A DNA stretch of 64,000 nt from Mariluticola halotolerans (GCF_021611515.1 NZ_CP090960.1:1364001-1428000); one strand, 5' to 3'; shown: positions 45,650 through 55,181, counted from the stretch's first letter. Translations and numbers: made by a program. The notes: generated from the letters alone by a model not told the origin.

Positions 45650-46981
45650 TTACTTGAAGGACTTTGCAGCCTTGTAGGTAACTTTGTATGCGCCAACCGA
45701 GTTGATTTCACCCTTGACGGAAGAAGTGAAGTCGCCACCGGGGACCCAAGCCAGTTCAACCGAACCGTAAGGAACGGTCTGAACAGGAACTGCCTTGTTG
45801 GTGCCGTGGACACCCAGTTCGCCAGTGATGGTAACCGTTTCGGTTACAGCAGCAACGAGTGCTGCGGCAGCCTGCCACGATTCCGTGTTGGCAACTGAGG
45901 AGTCTTCGTCGAACCAACGGAAGCCAGCATTGATGGTGATGCCATCAACAACTTCAGCCGAACCGGAGACGCTTGCGCCCCACTGGTTGACAGCAGCAGC
46001 GGTACGAACAGCTTCAACGCCAGCAGCAAGTGTGAACATGTCGAAGGTGTACGAAGCCGAAGCCAGTGCGTTCCAGTAGCCATTGTCGTCAGCTGCGAAT
46101 GCCGCAACGAACTTAACAGCGTCGAACTCACCGGTGATACCGGCGTGCATGCCCCAGTCTTCGATGGTGCCGTCGAGGAAACCGCCGCCAGCAACGCTAA
46201 CATGCGCGCTGATGCCGTCGCCTGCATAAGCAACATAACCTACGAACACACCGTCATCTGTGGTTGTGCCAGGATTTGCTACGTTGACCAGCGCACCGTT
46301 CAGGTTCTCAAGACCAGCACCGACGGAAACGCCGTTGCCGAGATCGGAAACAACCTGAAGCGAAGCGGACGGGCCGCCGTCGAGCAGATCGGTAACCGGA
46401 GTGTCAACACCATGGTCAACGCCTTCGGAATTGTACAGCTCAAGCCATGTCAGACCGACGTCATCGCCGTTCTTGAAGATGGAACCCTTCTGACCGGCCA
46501 TGATGACAGTGGAGTCACCAACCGATACGTAAGCTTCTTCAAGACGGAGCTTGTCTGTGGCCTGCTTGGTCTGAACTTCGTTTACGACTGTGTAGTCATT
46601 GTCGTAATCGAACTTGAGGGTGGCGGAAGCCGGGCCGAAGTCGGAATCGGCGGTGCCGACGAACTTCAGATAGGCGTCAACTTCGCTGAGCCAATCCATG
46701 TTCTGATCAACAGTACCAGCCCAGTTAGCCGAGTTCACTTTAACCGAGTCATGGCCAGCGGCGATGTTGTTCATGACACCGTCGTTGTTGCCATATTCGA
46801 ACTTCCACTTAACTTCACCAGTGATCTGCAAGCAGTTGGTGTCGGAAGAAATCGTCAGGCCCGAGATGCCGAGCGCGTCACAAACGTCAAGCGACGTAAG
46901 GACATTAAGGTCTGCAGCGTATGCACCGGTCGAAAGACCAGCTGCTGCGATAGAACCCAGAAGAAGGCTCTTGATTTTCAT
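45650..46981 (-). CDS. Outer-membrane porin (alphaproteobacterial, Porin_2-like)
   Basis: A 443-residue beta-barrel protein that should form a diffusion pore. The signal peptide ends at AYA in GLSTGAYAADLN. The mature start has the cysteine pair of the family (LDVCDALGISGL, then TNCLQITGEVKW), followed by many amphipathic strands with aromatic girdle residues. The last strand ends in Phe preceded by alternating residues (YKVTYKAAKSF), with a terminal Lys after the Phe, which is unusual. GGAGG lies about 6 bases before the ATG. Strong terminator, strong ribosome site and biased codons suggest high expression. Confidence 0.88.
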   Translation of the reverse strand: MKIKSLLLGSIAAAGLSTGAYAADLNVLTSLDVCDALGISGLTISSDTNCLQITGEVKWKFEYGNNDGVMNNIAAGHDSVKVNSANWAGTVDQNMDWLSEVDAYLKFVGTADSDFGPASATLKFDYDNDYTVVNEVQTKQATDKLRLEEAYVSVGDSTVIMAGQKGSIFKNGDDVGLTWLELYNSEGVDHGVDTPVTDLLDGGPSASLQVVSDLGNGVSVGAGLENLNGALVNVANPGTTTDDGVFVGYVAYAGDGISAHVSVAGGGFLDGTIEDWGMHAGITGEFDAVKFVAAFAADDNGYWNALASASYTFDMFTLAAGVEAVRTAAAVNQWGASVSGSAEVVDGITINAGFRWFDEDSSVANTESWQAAAALVAAVTETVTITGELGVHGTNKAVPVQTVPYGSVELAWVPGGDFTSSVKGEINSVGAYKVTYKAAKSFK

Positions 46982-47484
46982 TGGTGACCTCCAAAGTCAG
47001 TCATTTGAATACTGGCGTTAGCCAGAGGTTTGTCGAAGCGCGACCACACTTGTCAGTGTCGTGTTTTGTCGTCGCGCTGCGACCGACAAACGATCCCATG
47101 CATGGATTCGCAATACGCACTTTATTCATCCCCGCACCCTGTGCAACCGCAACGGTGTGGAATCCGGTGGCTGTCCGTTTGTTGCCATGTGAATGTTGCA
47201 AATTGAGCACACAATTGGTCATGATCTGTTAATCTCTATGAATTTCGCTTAAGAATCCGGCGGTTTCCGGGGTGTTTGACCTGCCTTATTATACACATTG
47301 GTGCCGTATTTGCGGCGGGGCGTTGTGCACGTAAAGCTGACCTAAGTGAATATGTAAGCCTTACTGATGGGCGAATCCGTGCGCGGCCTTTTGCGATTCT
47401 ATCGACGTTTTCATGCCACCTGACGCGCTTGCCTTATGCAGCGCAGTTGCAGATATTGCCGCGACCCATAAGGAGAAACCGTTC
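46982..47484. other. Intergenic region between the porin and SDR genes
   Basis: About 500 bases. It carries the porin upstream region, including the long imperfect hairpin at 47028-47091, and the promoter of the rightward SDR gene. Open frames here are short and lack ribosome sites. Confidence 0.4.
47028..47091 (-). promoter_or_regulatory. Nested inverted repeats upstream of the porin gene
   Basis: Three nested stems: GTTTGTCG (47028-47035) with CGACAAAC (47084-47091), AGCGCGAC (47037-47044) with GTCGCGCT (47071-47078), and ACACT (47046-47050) with AGTGT (47055-47059). It lies 47-110 bases before the porin ATG, so it could be a structured 5' leader, an operator array or a small-RNA locus. 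Confidence 0.5.
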
Positions 47485-48237
47485 ATGTCTGAAAGCAAAA
47501 TCGCGATCGTTACCGGCGCCACATCGGGAATCGGACGGGCGACAGCTTTGGGGTTTGTCCGCGCCGGATACCGCCTCGCCATTTGCGGCCGGCGGCAACA
47601 CTTGCTGGACGAGGTTGTCCGGGAGGCGGGACCGGAAGCGGATATGTTTGCGGGAACATGTGATGTCAGCGATGCAGAATCGGTCGCCTCGTTCTTTGCG
47701 GCCGTGCTGGAACGCTTCGGACGGGTGGACGTGCTTTTCAACAATGCAGGCCGCACGGCCCCGGCGGCGAATGTCGGCGACACGGACCTCGATACGTGGC
47801 GCGCAATGGTCGATACCAATCTGAACGGTGCGTTTTATATTGCGCGCGAGGCCTTTCGCGCGATGCGCGATCAGTCGCCCCAGGGCGGGCGCATTATCAA
47901 TAATGGCTCGATTTCGGCGCACACCCCTCGCCCGCATGCTGTGGCCTATAATGCGACCAAACACGCCATCGAAGGGCTGACCAAATCAATTTCACTGGAT
48001 GGACGCCCGTACAATATCGCCTGCGGGCAGATTGATATCGGCAATACCGCGACGGATATGACCGCCAGCATGAACAGGGGCATGCTGCAGGCGGACGGCT
48101 CGATGAAACCCGAGCCGACCTTTGATGTGCGCCATGTGGTGGACGCCGTGCTTTATATGGCCGGGTTGCCGCTGGACGCGAATGTGCAGACCATGACCGT
48201 CATGGCAACCAACATGCCCTATACGGGACGCGGCTAG
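47485..48237 (+). CDS. Short-chain dehydrogenase/reductase (SDR) family oxidoreductase
   Basis: A 250-residue classical SDR. The cofactor motif is [16 protein letters not shown] near 11-26, with NNAGRTAP later and the catalytic Tyr and Lys in [12 protein letters not shown]. Arg in CGRRQH after the second strand suggests NADP(H). The substrate is unknown. I chose ATG 47485, which has AAGGAG about 9 bases upstream; an in-frame ATG at 47413 has none. It stands alone on the plus strand, convergent with a DUF2336 gene, with only 2 bases between their ends. Confidence 0.88.
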   Translation: MSESKIAIVTGATSGIGRATALGFVRAGYRLAICGRRQHLLDEVVREAGPEADMFAGTCDVSDAESVASFFAAVLERFGRVDVLFNNAGRTAPAANVGDTDLDTWRAMVDTNLNGAFYIAREAFRAMRDQSPQGGRIINNGSISAHTPRPHAVAYNATKHAIEGLTKSISLDGRPYNIACGQIDIGNTATDMTASMNRGMLQADGSMKPEPTFDVRHVVDAVLYMAGLPLDANVQTMTVMATNMPYTGRG

Positions 48238-48239
48238 AC

Positions 48240-49355
48240 CTAGGCGACCTTCTCGGTCAGTTCGGCAGCCTTTTTGGCCTGCAGCATGGCAAGGGTCTTC
48301 ACCGCATCTGCGGCGTCAAGATTGCCGTAACGCTCGACCTGGGTGAGCAATTCATTCTGGGGCATGTCCAATTGCTCATTGCGCAAATGGGTGACTGCCT
48401 CGAACGCATCCTGCGACAGATCAAGACCCCGGCACATGATGGCAATGGGCATTCCGTTCAGATTGAGAAGCGCCCCCTTGACGGTTTTCTCAGGCAGGCT
48501 GCCAATGGCACCAATGACCGCACAGACACCCGACAAACGCCCCTGGTCTGCCAGACCGGTGACGGTCTGACTGAGATTGGCCTTGCCAGAACGGATATCG
48601 GCAATCGCGGCCTGAACACTATCCATATCGGGATCCGCGTTGAAACCGTCCCTGGTTTTTTCCTCCTTGGTCAACTCGGACAGACTGTCGAGCAAACCTT
48701 TGGATTCTGCCGGGCGATTTTCCTTGAGCCGGTTCTTCAATTCATCAGACAGGAATGGATTAAGCTGAATGGCAATCGCCTGGGAAAGATCGGCACGATC
48801 AACCAGACGCTCTTGCAAAACCGAATCCTGCTTGGCCCGTTCGGCAACCATGCGGTAGGTCGAAGCGGAGAACTTGGCACCGGGATTGCCAGCCATTTCG
48901 CGAATGACTTCCTGATCATTACAGCGGGCAAGCGCATCGGTAAGCCGGGGACCAAGCGCCTTACGGCGGCTGATGGCCAGCCAATGATCCTGCATGACAA
49001 TGCCTGCAATCGCGATCAAGTCAGAATCAGAGAGAACCGGGGAAAGCTCCAGCACCGGGCCTGCGACTGGCAATTCGTCATTGGCGAGCTGTTTGACAAT
49101 GCGATTGGGGAACAGTTCAAGCGGGGCAACCCGGTTGGACAGTTCCGCACGCGCTTCAATCGTGACGCCTTCGAGAATGCGGCATATGATGTCGCTAAAC
49201 GCCTCGCCGTACTGCTCTGCGTATTCTTCTGCATGTTCTAGGAAATAATCCGTCAAACCACGCAACAGAAAATGCCAGTTCTCACTCGAGGGTTGACGTG
49301 CCAACTGCTCGAGTTCGCCCAGCGAAGGCATATGCTCCTTGGCTAATGCACCCAC
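48240..49355 (-). CDS. DUF2336 family protein (first of two paralogues)
   Basis: A 371-residue, mostly helical soluble protein of the DUF2336 family, common in alphaproteobacteria and of unknown function. The N-terminal part shows LARQPSSENWHFLLRGLTDY then FSDIICRILEGVTIEARAEL, followed by PVLELSPVLSDSDLIAIAGI, arranged as HEAT-like helices. The C-terminal part has GNPGAKFSAST-like turns and a second domain with MPIAIMCRGLDLSQDAFEAV, shared with the paralogue at 49546. GTG 49355 has GAGAGG upstream; ATG 49331 aligns with the paralogue start. The two genes run in tandem with 190 bases between. Confidence 0.82.
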   Translation of the reverse strand: MGALAKEHMPSLGELEQLARQPSSENWHFLLRGLTDYFLEHAEEYAEQYGEAFSDIICRILEGVTIEARAELSNRVAPLELFPNRIVKQLANDELPVAGPVLELSPVLSDSDLIAIAGIVMQDHWLAISRRKALGPRLTDALARCNDQEVIREMAGNPGAKFSASTYRMVAERAKQDSVLQERLVDRADLSQAIAIQLNPFLSDELKNRLKENRPAESKGLLDSLSELTKEEKTRDGFNADPDMDSVQAAIADIRSGKANLSQTVTGLADQGRLSGVCAVIGAIGSLPEKTVKGALLNLNGMPIAIMCRGLDLSQDAFEAVTHLRNEQLDMPQNELLTQVERYGNLDAADAVKTLAMLQAKKAAELTEKVA

Positions 49356-49399
49356 TTCAGGTTCCTCTCACTTCAGCGTCCGTTACAATTAATCATCAC

Positions 49400-49417
49400 G
49401 TTCAAACTACTTTGAAC
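49400..49417. promoter_or_regulatory. Inverted repeat upstream of the first DUF2336 gene
   Basis: GTTCAAA-CTAC-TTTGAAC, a perfect 7-4-7 palindrome 45-62 bases before the start at 49355, in an AT-rich promoter-like stretch. It is a candidate operator; no regulator is known. Confidence 0.4.
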
Positions 49418-49545
49418 TTGTTAATAAGGAATTGTGCAGACTGCAGAACCGACTGCGAACACAGCATGTAAAAAGTGATTTAAATTTAATCTATTAGCGC
49501 AGGATTCAGGTGACCTGGTGCAAAGAGCCAGTGTTTCCTGATGCC

Positions 49546-50628
49546 TCAGGCAGCGTTCTCGCTAAGGGATTTGCGCACCCGGAGAAACCTCAGGGTGCGT
49601 TCGGCATCGCCCTGATCGAGGCTTGAGTATTGCTCGGCAAGGCGTTCGCCGGCACTGCCGGGCAAACGCAGCACGCGGCAGCGCATCTGGGTAATCGCCG
49701 CGAAGGTTTCCGCCTCGACCTTCAAGGCCCGGCAGGTAATGGCGATCGGCATGCCATTGACCTTGAGCATGGCGTTGGAAATCATCTTCTCGGGCAGTTC
49801 GGCGACTGTGGCAATGAGCACTGACAGCGGCAATGGCCGGTCTTCAGCGGCAAGACTGCGCGCAGCGTCGTCCAGTGTGACCGTGCCCTCAGCAACCTCA
49901 GCGACCAGTTTTTCGACATCGACCCGATCGCGCTTTTTGCCAGCCATTGCCTGTTCCACACGCTCCCGGGCGCGGGCGACAAGATTGGCAACATCGTTAT
50001 TGGTTTCATCGAGCGCTTCGGCGAGCCGCTTTTTCAGCTCGGCGCTGAGCGACGGCTCAAGCCGCGCCGCCACGTCGGCGGTGACATCGCGCCGTTCAAC
50101 AATGGCGCGCTGCAAAGCTTCATCGCCTTTGGCCTTGCTGGCGAGCGTACCATAGCCCTTTGGTGAGAATTGCGCGCCGTGATTGGTGGCGACAGAATGG
50201 ATAACATCCTCTTCGCCGCGCTCAATCAGTACATCAGTGACTTTTTCATGCAGTTCGGGACGGCGGGAAATGGCCATCAGGTGATCGTTTGATTTTTCGT
50301 GAGCGACTTCAACCAGATCACTGTCGCTAAGGACTGTTGAATGTTCCAATATCGGTGCGGCCACCTCAAACGCATCCCAGGCAAGACGTTTGACAACATC
50401 TTTGGGGAACATGTCGGCGGTTGCGATACGGGTCGAAAATTCCTCACGGGCTTCTTCAACCACATCATCGAGGACACGATTGACGATGTCGCCAAAAGCC
50501 TCTCCCTGCGCGCCGGTAGTCTGATCGAGATTTTCGAGGAACAGGTCAGTCAGGAGGCGCAGCAGCTGGCGCCGGCTTTCGGTAGAGCCATCCTTGGCAA
50601 GTTCTTCCATGTCTTCGAAAGTGGGCAT
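49546..50628 (-). CDS. DUF2336 family protein (second paralogue)
   Basis: A 360-residue DUF2336 protein. It parallels the neighbour at 48240 along its whole length: MPTFEDMEELAKDGSTESRR at the start, FGDIVNRVLDDVVEEAREEF, APILEHSTVLSDSDLVEVAH and, near the end, VNGMPIAITCRALKVEAETF. The paralogues have diverged far, so the duplication is old. I chose ATG 50628 to match the family start; a longer frame to 50688 gives an unlikely N-terminus. Function unknown; some relatives have been tied to motility or signalling by genetics, which I cannot verify here. Confidence 0.82.
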   Translation of the reverse strand: MPTFEDMEELAKDGSTESRRQLLRLLTDLFLENLDQTTGAQGEAFGDIVNRVLDDVVEEAREEFSTRIATADMFPKDVVKRLAWDAFEVAAPILEHSTVLSDSDLVEVAHEKSNDHLMAISRRPELHEKVTDVLIERGEEDVIHSVATNHGAQFSPKGYGTLASKAKGDEALQRAIVERRDVTADVAARLEPSLSAELKKRLAEALDETNNDVANLVARARERVEQAMAGKKRDRVDVEKLVAEVAEGTVTLDDAARSLAAEDRPLPLSVLIATVAELPEKMISNAMLKVNGMPIAITCRALKVEAETFAAITQMRCRVLRLPGSAGERLAEQYSSLDQGDAERTLRFLRVRKSLSENAA

Positions 50629-50818
50629 TTTTTCTCGCCAGAGGTTTGTCAAAATTCTTCCCAACTCTAGGCGAGAGCACCTAAACAAGCGTTAATGGAA
50701 CGTAGACAGGCTGCATGACGCGGACGACCATAACAGGGCTGGCCGGGGCGTTGTGCCTTGTCAGCCAAATGACACAATCCCTGTGCTAGAGGGGTGTGTT
50801 TCATCAAGAGAGTTGTTC

Positions 50819-51517
50819 ATGCCCGCACGTTACGCCCTTTATTATGCCCCCCCTCAGGACAGCACTTTTTGGCAAAAGGCGTCGCAATGGATTGGCCGGG
50901 ATTCGGCGACAGGCGAAGATCTTGCAATGCCCGAGGCGATTGACGTGCCGCCATCACGCCTTTGGGCCATGACCCAATCGCCGCGCCGCTATGGCTTTCA
51001 CGCCACGCTGAAGGCGCCAATGTGGCTGACGCCGGGGCATGATCAGGACGACCTTTTCACCGCGTTACAGCGGTTTTGCGGCCGCACCGCCCCGGTGCCT
51101 GTGGGGCGGCTGGTGCCGCGCATGCTTGGCGGGTTTCTGGCGCTGATGCCGGAGACGCAAGGCGAGGCGCTGGCTGACTTCGCAGCCAATTGCGTGGCCG
51201 ATTTTGACGCCTTGCGCGCGCCCATGACGGCTGCAGAAAGAGAGAGGCGGCTGCAATCGGACCTGACACCACGGCAAACGGCTTTGCTCGACCAATATGG
51301 CTATCCCTATGTCATGGATGAATTTCGCATGCACATGACATTGAGCGACCAACTGCCGATGGCCGAACATGCGGCCATGCTGGCTGCGGCTGAGGGCTGG
51401 TTCGGGCCCGTGCTGGCTGACCCGGTGACCATTGACCAGATCAGCGTGTTTGCTGAAGCCGAACCCGGCGCGCCATTTGCCCGGATAGCCGACTTTCCGC
51501 TGCAGGGTCCGGCATAG
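50819..51517 (+). CDS. DUF1045 family 2H phosphoesterase-like protein
   Basis: A 232-residue protein of the DUF1045/phosphonate-metabolism group within the 2H phosphoesterase fold. Both H-x-T motifs are present: YGFHATLKAPM near 60 and FRMHMTLSDQ near 170. The start ARYALYYAPPQDSTFWQKAS is the family N-terminus. Members often occur in phn operons, where they process cyclic phosphate intermediates, but no phn gene is nearby. I chose ATG 50819, where the conserved start begins. It is alone on the plus strand, convergent with the transferase at 51612. Confidence 0.85.
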   Translation: MPARYALYYAPPQDSTFWQKASQWIGRDSATGEDLAMPEAIDVPPSRLWAMTQSPRRYGFHATLKAPMWLTPGHDQDDLFTALQRFCGRTAPVPVGRLVPRMLGGFLALMPETQGEALADFAANCVADFDALRAPMTAAERERRLQSDLTPRQTALLDQYGYPYVMDEFRMHMTLSDQLPMAEHAAMLAAAEGWFGPVLADPVTIDQISVFAEAEPGAPFARIADFPLQGPA

Positions 51518-51611
51518 AGCCTGTTGGGCTTTGACATCTGGCCTTGCCGGAATCGCTGACCCGGCGCTGCGCGCCTTGCAATTGCGGGTGGGGATTGCCG
51601 AGGATGGGTAT

Positions 51612-52262
51612 TCAGGTCAGGCCTGACGGGAAAATCGTTACCGGGTCGCCCTCTTGCCATTGGGGGTATTTGGTCATGATGTTTTCAAACGCATCTGACG
51701 CCAGAAAACGTTCAAGCCATTGATGCAGATTGGACCAGGGTTGCGCGTCGAACCAGTCTTTGTCGATAAAGGCGAACTGGCGGACAAAGGGCAGGATGGC
51801 GAAGTCGGCAATGCCTGGCGCCTCAAAAATCCAGGTTTCGATTTGCGCATCTAAATCCGTGAGGAACCGGGCGGCAATATCGCGATGCTCGGCAGGATCA
51901 GCATCTGGATAGCGCGCTGCGTATTTGGTGCGATCAAGTGCCTGTTTGAAGGGGCCATCTGCGCGGGCAATCCATTTGTGCGGGCTGCTCTCGCTCACGG
52001 CAAGTTCGCCTGGTGCATCAAGCCAATGGTTGGGATCATTGATGGCCAAGGCCCATTTCATAATGTCGAGGCTCTCATCGATGACCGTATCATCAGTGAC
52101 AAGGCAGGGCACGGTGGCGGAGGGGCTGGCCTCAAGAAACGCTTTCGGCTTGTCGCGCAGGACCACTTCGCGCAGTTCAACCTGAATTCCGGCGCTGGCA
52201 ATGGCGAGGCGCGCACGCATGGCGTAGGGGCAACGACGGAAGGAATAAAGGATTGGCGTCAT
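51612..52262 (-). CDS. Glutathione S-transferase family protein
   Basis: A 216-residue protein with a thioredoxin-fold N-terminus, ILYSFRRCPYAMRARLAIAS, where Cys in R-R-C-P-Y may be the active thiol (omega-like or YfcF/Gst group). The glutathione-binding SATVPCLV follows at about 58-65 and a helical C-terminal domain with GIADFAILPFVRQF completes it. I chose ATG 52262; the longer frame to 52346 is non-coding in character. Substrate unknown. It is convergent with the DUF1045 gene. Confidence 0.85.
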   Translation of the reverse strand: MTPILYSFRRCPYAMRARLAIASAGIQVELREVVLRDKPKAFLEASPSATVPCLVTDDTVIDESLDIMKWALAINDPNHWLDAPGELAVSESSPHKWIARADGPFKQALDRTKYAARYPDADPAEHRDIAARFLTDLDAQIETWIFEAPGIADFAILPFVRQFAFIDKDWFDAQPWSNLHQWLERFLASDAFENIMTKYPQWQEGDPVTIFPSGLT

Positions 52263-52329
52263 GGGACGCGTTTTAGCAACTACATGTACGCAGTTCGAGC
52301 GGTTTATGTGTTGCTGATATTTTGCAGGC

Positions 52330-52360
52330 CCCTCGTCCTTCGACAAGCTCAGGACGAGGG
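52330..52360. repeat. REP-like palindromic intergenic element
   Basis: CCCTCGTCCT and AGGACGAGGG form a perfect 10-bp inverted repeat around TCGACAAGCTC. The core CTTCGACAAGCTCAGGACGA is a known dispersed intergenic palindrome in many proteobacterial genomes. Only this copy was noticed in the window. Confidence 0.65.
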
Positions 52361-52402
52361 TTTCGGGGACCTTGCCCCCTTATTGCCCGGACCTGACCGG
52401 CG

Positions 52403-53680
52403 CTAGAGGATGAGAATGGCCCGGAAATCATTGACATTGGTCGCCGTGGGACCGGTGACAATGAGATCATTTGCAGCCTCAAAGGCGGTGTAGGCATCGT
52501 TCCGGTCGAGCGCCAATAGCGGATCGACCCCGGCTGTGCGCATGCGCGTCAGCGAGGTGCCATCAGCGAAAGCACCGGCGTTGTTTTCCGACCCGTCAAT
52601 GCCATCGGTATCGGCGGCGAGTGCCGCGATATTGGCAACCCCTTCAATATGGCGGGCAAAAGAGAGCAGAAATTCGCTATTGCGCCCACCCTTGCCCTTG
52701 TGACGAAGGGTGACAGTGGTTTCGCCCCCAGACAGCAGGAGACATGGACGGGAAAACGGCTGGTTCCGCCCGGCAACCTGGCGGGCCATGGCTGCGTGAA
52801 TTTGCCCAACGAGACGCGCTTCGCCCTCGAAGGCATCAGAGAGAATATGCGCATCAATGCCTGCCGCGGCGGCAGCGTCGGCGGCTGCCTGCAGGGATTT
52901 CTGGGCCGCCGCAATCAAGCGCACCTCATTGCGGGCAAAGGCGGGATCTGCGGGGTCTGGCGCCGCACATTCCGGATTATCGAGCCATTTATGCGCGGCC
53001 TCCGGCAATTTCAGCCCATAGCGCTCGACAATGGCCAGCGCATCCTCACGGGTGGTGACATCGGGGATTGTGGGGCCGGAAGAGACCAGGGCCGGATCGT
53101 CACCGGGAATGTCGGACAGTACCAGCGAAATCACCTTTGCGGGGAAAGCGGCGGCGGCCAGACGCCCGCCCTTGATAACGCTCAAATGCTTGCGCACGCA
53201 GTTCATCTCGCCAATTGGCACGCCGCCTTCGAGCAATGCACGGTTGACGCCGCGTTTGTCCTCATCGGTCAGTGGACCGGCGGGCAGCGAGAGAAGCGAA
53301 GAACCGCCGCCCGAAATCAGCGCGACGACAATGTCATCCTCAGAGAGACCGGACACCAGATCCAGCAATCGGCGGGCCGCCGTTTCACTGCCCGCATCGG
53401 GAACGGGATGGGAGGATTCGATGATTTCAATTGGCCCGGCGGTTCTTTTGTTGCCATGGGCGGTGACCACCAGACCTTCCAGCTTGCCCCTGCCCGCTTC
53501 CGCCCAGGCCTTGGCGAACGACTCGGCCATGGCACCCGATGCCTTGCCAGCGCCGATGACGATGGTGCGCCCGGTTGTCTTCGGGGGCAGGTTGGCGCGC
53601 ATCAGCGGGCCAGGATCTGCTGCATCGACGGCTGTGTGGAAAAGGTCGGCCAGAAAGGCCTTCGGGTCCTGGATGGTCAT
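52403..53680 (-). CDS. Glycerate 2-kinase (GckA/TtuD, MOFRL family)
   Basis: Phosphorylates glycerate to 2-phosphoglycerate, feeding C2/C3 carbon into central metabolism; the family has also been annotated as hydroxypyruvate reductase. The N-terminal domain shows IVIGAGKASGAMAESFAKAW, and the central ALISGGGSSLLSLPAG is the signature loop. The C-terminal MOFRL domain shows LLSGGETTVTLRHKGKGGRN and ADTDGIDGSE. The 425-residue length is normal. It begins 19 bases after the stop of the glutamine-synthetase-like gene, so the two share a transcript. Confidence 0.92.
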   Translation of the reverse strand: MTIQDPKAFLADLFHTAVDAADPGPLMRANLPPKTTGRTIVIGAGKASGAMAESFAKAWAEAGRGKLEGLVVTAHGNKRTAGPIEIIESSHPVPDAGSETAARRLLDLVSGLSEDDIVVALISGGGSSLLSLPAGPLTDEDKRGVNRALLEGGVPIGEMNCVRKHLSVIKGGRLAAAAFPAKVISLVLSDIPGDDPALVSSGPTIPDVTTREDALAIVERYGLKLPEAAHKWLDNPECAAPDPADPAFARNEVRLIAAAQKSLQAAADAAAAAGIDAHILSDAFEGEARLVGQIHAAMARQVAGRNQPFSRPCLLLSGGETTVTLRHKGKGGRNSEFLLSFARHIEGVANIAALAADTDGIDGSENNAGAFADGTSLTRMRTAGVDPLLALDRNDAYTAFEAANDLIVTGPTATNVNDFRAILIL

Positions 53681-53699
53681 GGAGAACTACTCGGAATTT

Positions 53700-55070
53700 T
53701 CAGATACGGGAGAGATAGGTGCGGTATTCGACGTCGGTTACCAATTCGGCCATTTCGCGGATTTCGGCGCGCCGGCAGGCGGCATAAACCCGGCGATAAT
53801 CCTTGCCGAACACATTGGCGGCGACGCTTGAACGGGCAAAGGCTTCGACCGCGCGGCTCCAGTTGCGATAGAGGCGCTGGGAAGCCTCGCCACCTTCGTC
53901 CTGGGATTTTCCGGGGTCAATCTTGCGTTCCAGACCCATCAATATGCCGCCGAGAATGGCGGTGATGGCGAGGTAGGGATTGACGTCGGAGCCGGAAATG
54001 CGGTGTTCGAGCCGGGCCGCTGGGCCTTCGAAGGCTGGGATACGCACGCTGGTGGACCGGTTATCGACGCCCCAATTGGCGGACGTGGGCGCATAGCCGC
54101 CGGGCTGAAAGCGGCGATATGAATTATAATGCGGGGCGAAGATCGCCTGGAAATCCTGCATCGTGTCGAGCGCGCCGCCGATGGCATGCCGCAAATGCTG
54201 GTTCACTTCGCCATCGCCGGAAAAGATGTTGTTGCCTTCGATATCCAGCACGCTGATATGCACATGCATGCCCGACCCCGCTTCCGAGCCATAGGGCTTG
54301 GCCATGAACGTGGCCTCCAGATCATGCTTTAAAGCGCAGCCCCAAACGACCCGGCGGAACAGCATGGCGTGATCGGCGGCCTGCAAGGCATCGGGCACGT
54401 GGTGGAAATTGATCTCGAACTGGCCGGGGCCGTTTTCGGCGGTCACCGTGTCGGCGGGAATGCCCAGCTCATCGCAGGCATTGCGGATTTCGCGCAGCAC
54501 TTCCTCGAGCTCGTTCATCGCATCAAGATCGTAAAGCTGGGACCCGGCGGAATGGCCGGCGGGCGGCTCGGGAGCCTCGTCCAGTTCCTTGCGGGTCTTG
54601 AACAGGTAGAATTCCAGCTCGGCGGCGATGACCGGGGTCAGGCCCAGTTCGCTGAAGCGCTTGACCATGGCGACCAATTGCTGGCGCGGGTCATACATGC
54701 ACGGTTCGCCCTCGGAGGTCTCAAGCGTCATGAGCACCTGGGCGGTGGGATATTCCGACCAGGGCATGCGCCGCAGGGTATCGGCGACGGGGACGCCGAC
54801 GCCATCGGGATCGCCGCTTTCAATGGCCAGACGCGTTTCGTCCACATCATTGCCCCAGATATCCAGCGCATAGGAGGAGATCGGCAAGCGGACGCCGCCC
54901 ATATCGAGCTTGTTCAGACTGTCGGGCGACAGCCATTTGCCGCGGAAGACGCCGTTCATATCGGGAAAAAGCAATTCTACACGCTCGATGTCGCTGTTCT
55001 CAGCGAGGAATTTGCGAAAAATCTCCCGCGATTCTTCTTGCCGGGTTAAGGGTTTTTGCATTCGCTCCAT
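53700..55070 (-). CDS. Glutamine synthetase family protein (gamma-glutamylputrescine synthetase-like, copy 1)
   Basis: A type III-like glutamine synthetase homologue that probably ligates glutamate to an amine such as putrescine, using ATP, as PuuA does. Catalytic segments are ELEFYLF, NGPGQFEINFHH, GSGMHVHISVLD, NSYRRFQPGGYAPT and NRSTSVRIPAFEG. I chose ATG 55070 (MERMQKPLTRQEE), giving 456 residues, close to its paralogue at 55299; the frame stays open to 55190 but that part is not conserved in type. The first copy keeps the GS loops, so it should be active. It is divergent from copy 2 and precedes the glycerate kinase. Confidence 0.86.
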   Translation of the reverse strand: MERMQKPLTRQEESREIFRKFLAENSDIERVELLFPDMNGVFRGKWLSPDSLNKLDMGGVRLPISSYALDIWGNDVDETRLAIESGDPDGVGVPVADTLRRMPWSEYPTAQVLMTLETSEGEPCMYDPRQQLVAMVKRFSELGLTPVIAAELEFYLFKTRKELDEAPEPPAGHSAGSQLYDLDAMNELEEVLREIRNACDELGIPADTVTAENGPGQFEINFHHVPDALQAADHAMLFRRVVWGCALKHDLEATFMAKPYGSEAGSGMHVHISVLDIEGNNIFSGDGEVNQHLRHAIGGALDTMQDFQAIFAPHYNSYRRFQPGGYAPTSANWGVDNRSTSVRIPAFEGPAARLEHRISGSDVNPYLAITAILGGILMGLERKIDPGKSQDEGGEASQRLYRNWSRAVEAFARSSVAANVFGKDYRRVYAACRRAEIREMAELVTDVEYRTYLSRI

Positions 55071-55181
55071 CGGGGTTGCCTGAACGCTTTGCCGTGCGCC
55101 AGCGCAGAATAGAGCGCAATTCGCGCAAAATAGCCAGACGGCTACGCCTCTGAAATGCCGATTTGGCTTGCCAGAACCTTT

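Noticed and set aside
47001-47222. A 73-codon minus-strand frame upstream of the porin
   Set aside because: No ribosome site, and it lies across the hairpin region of the porin leader.
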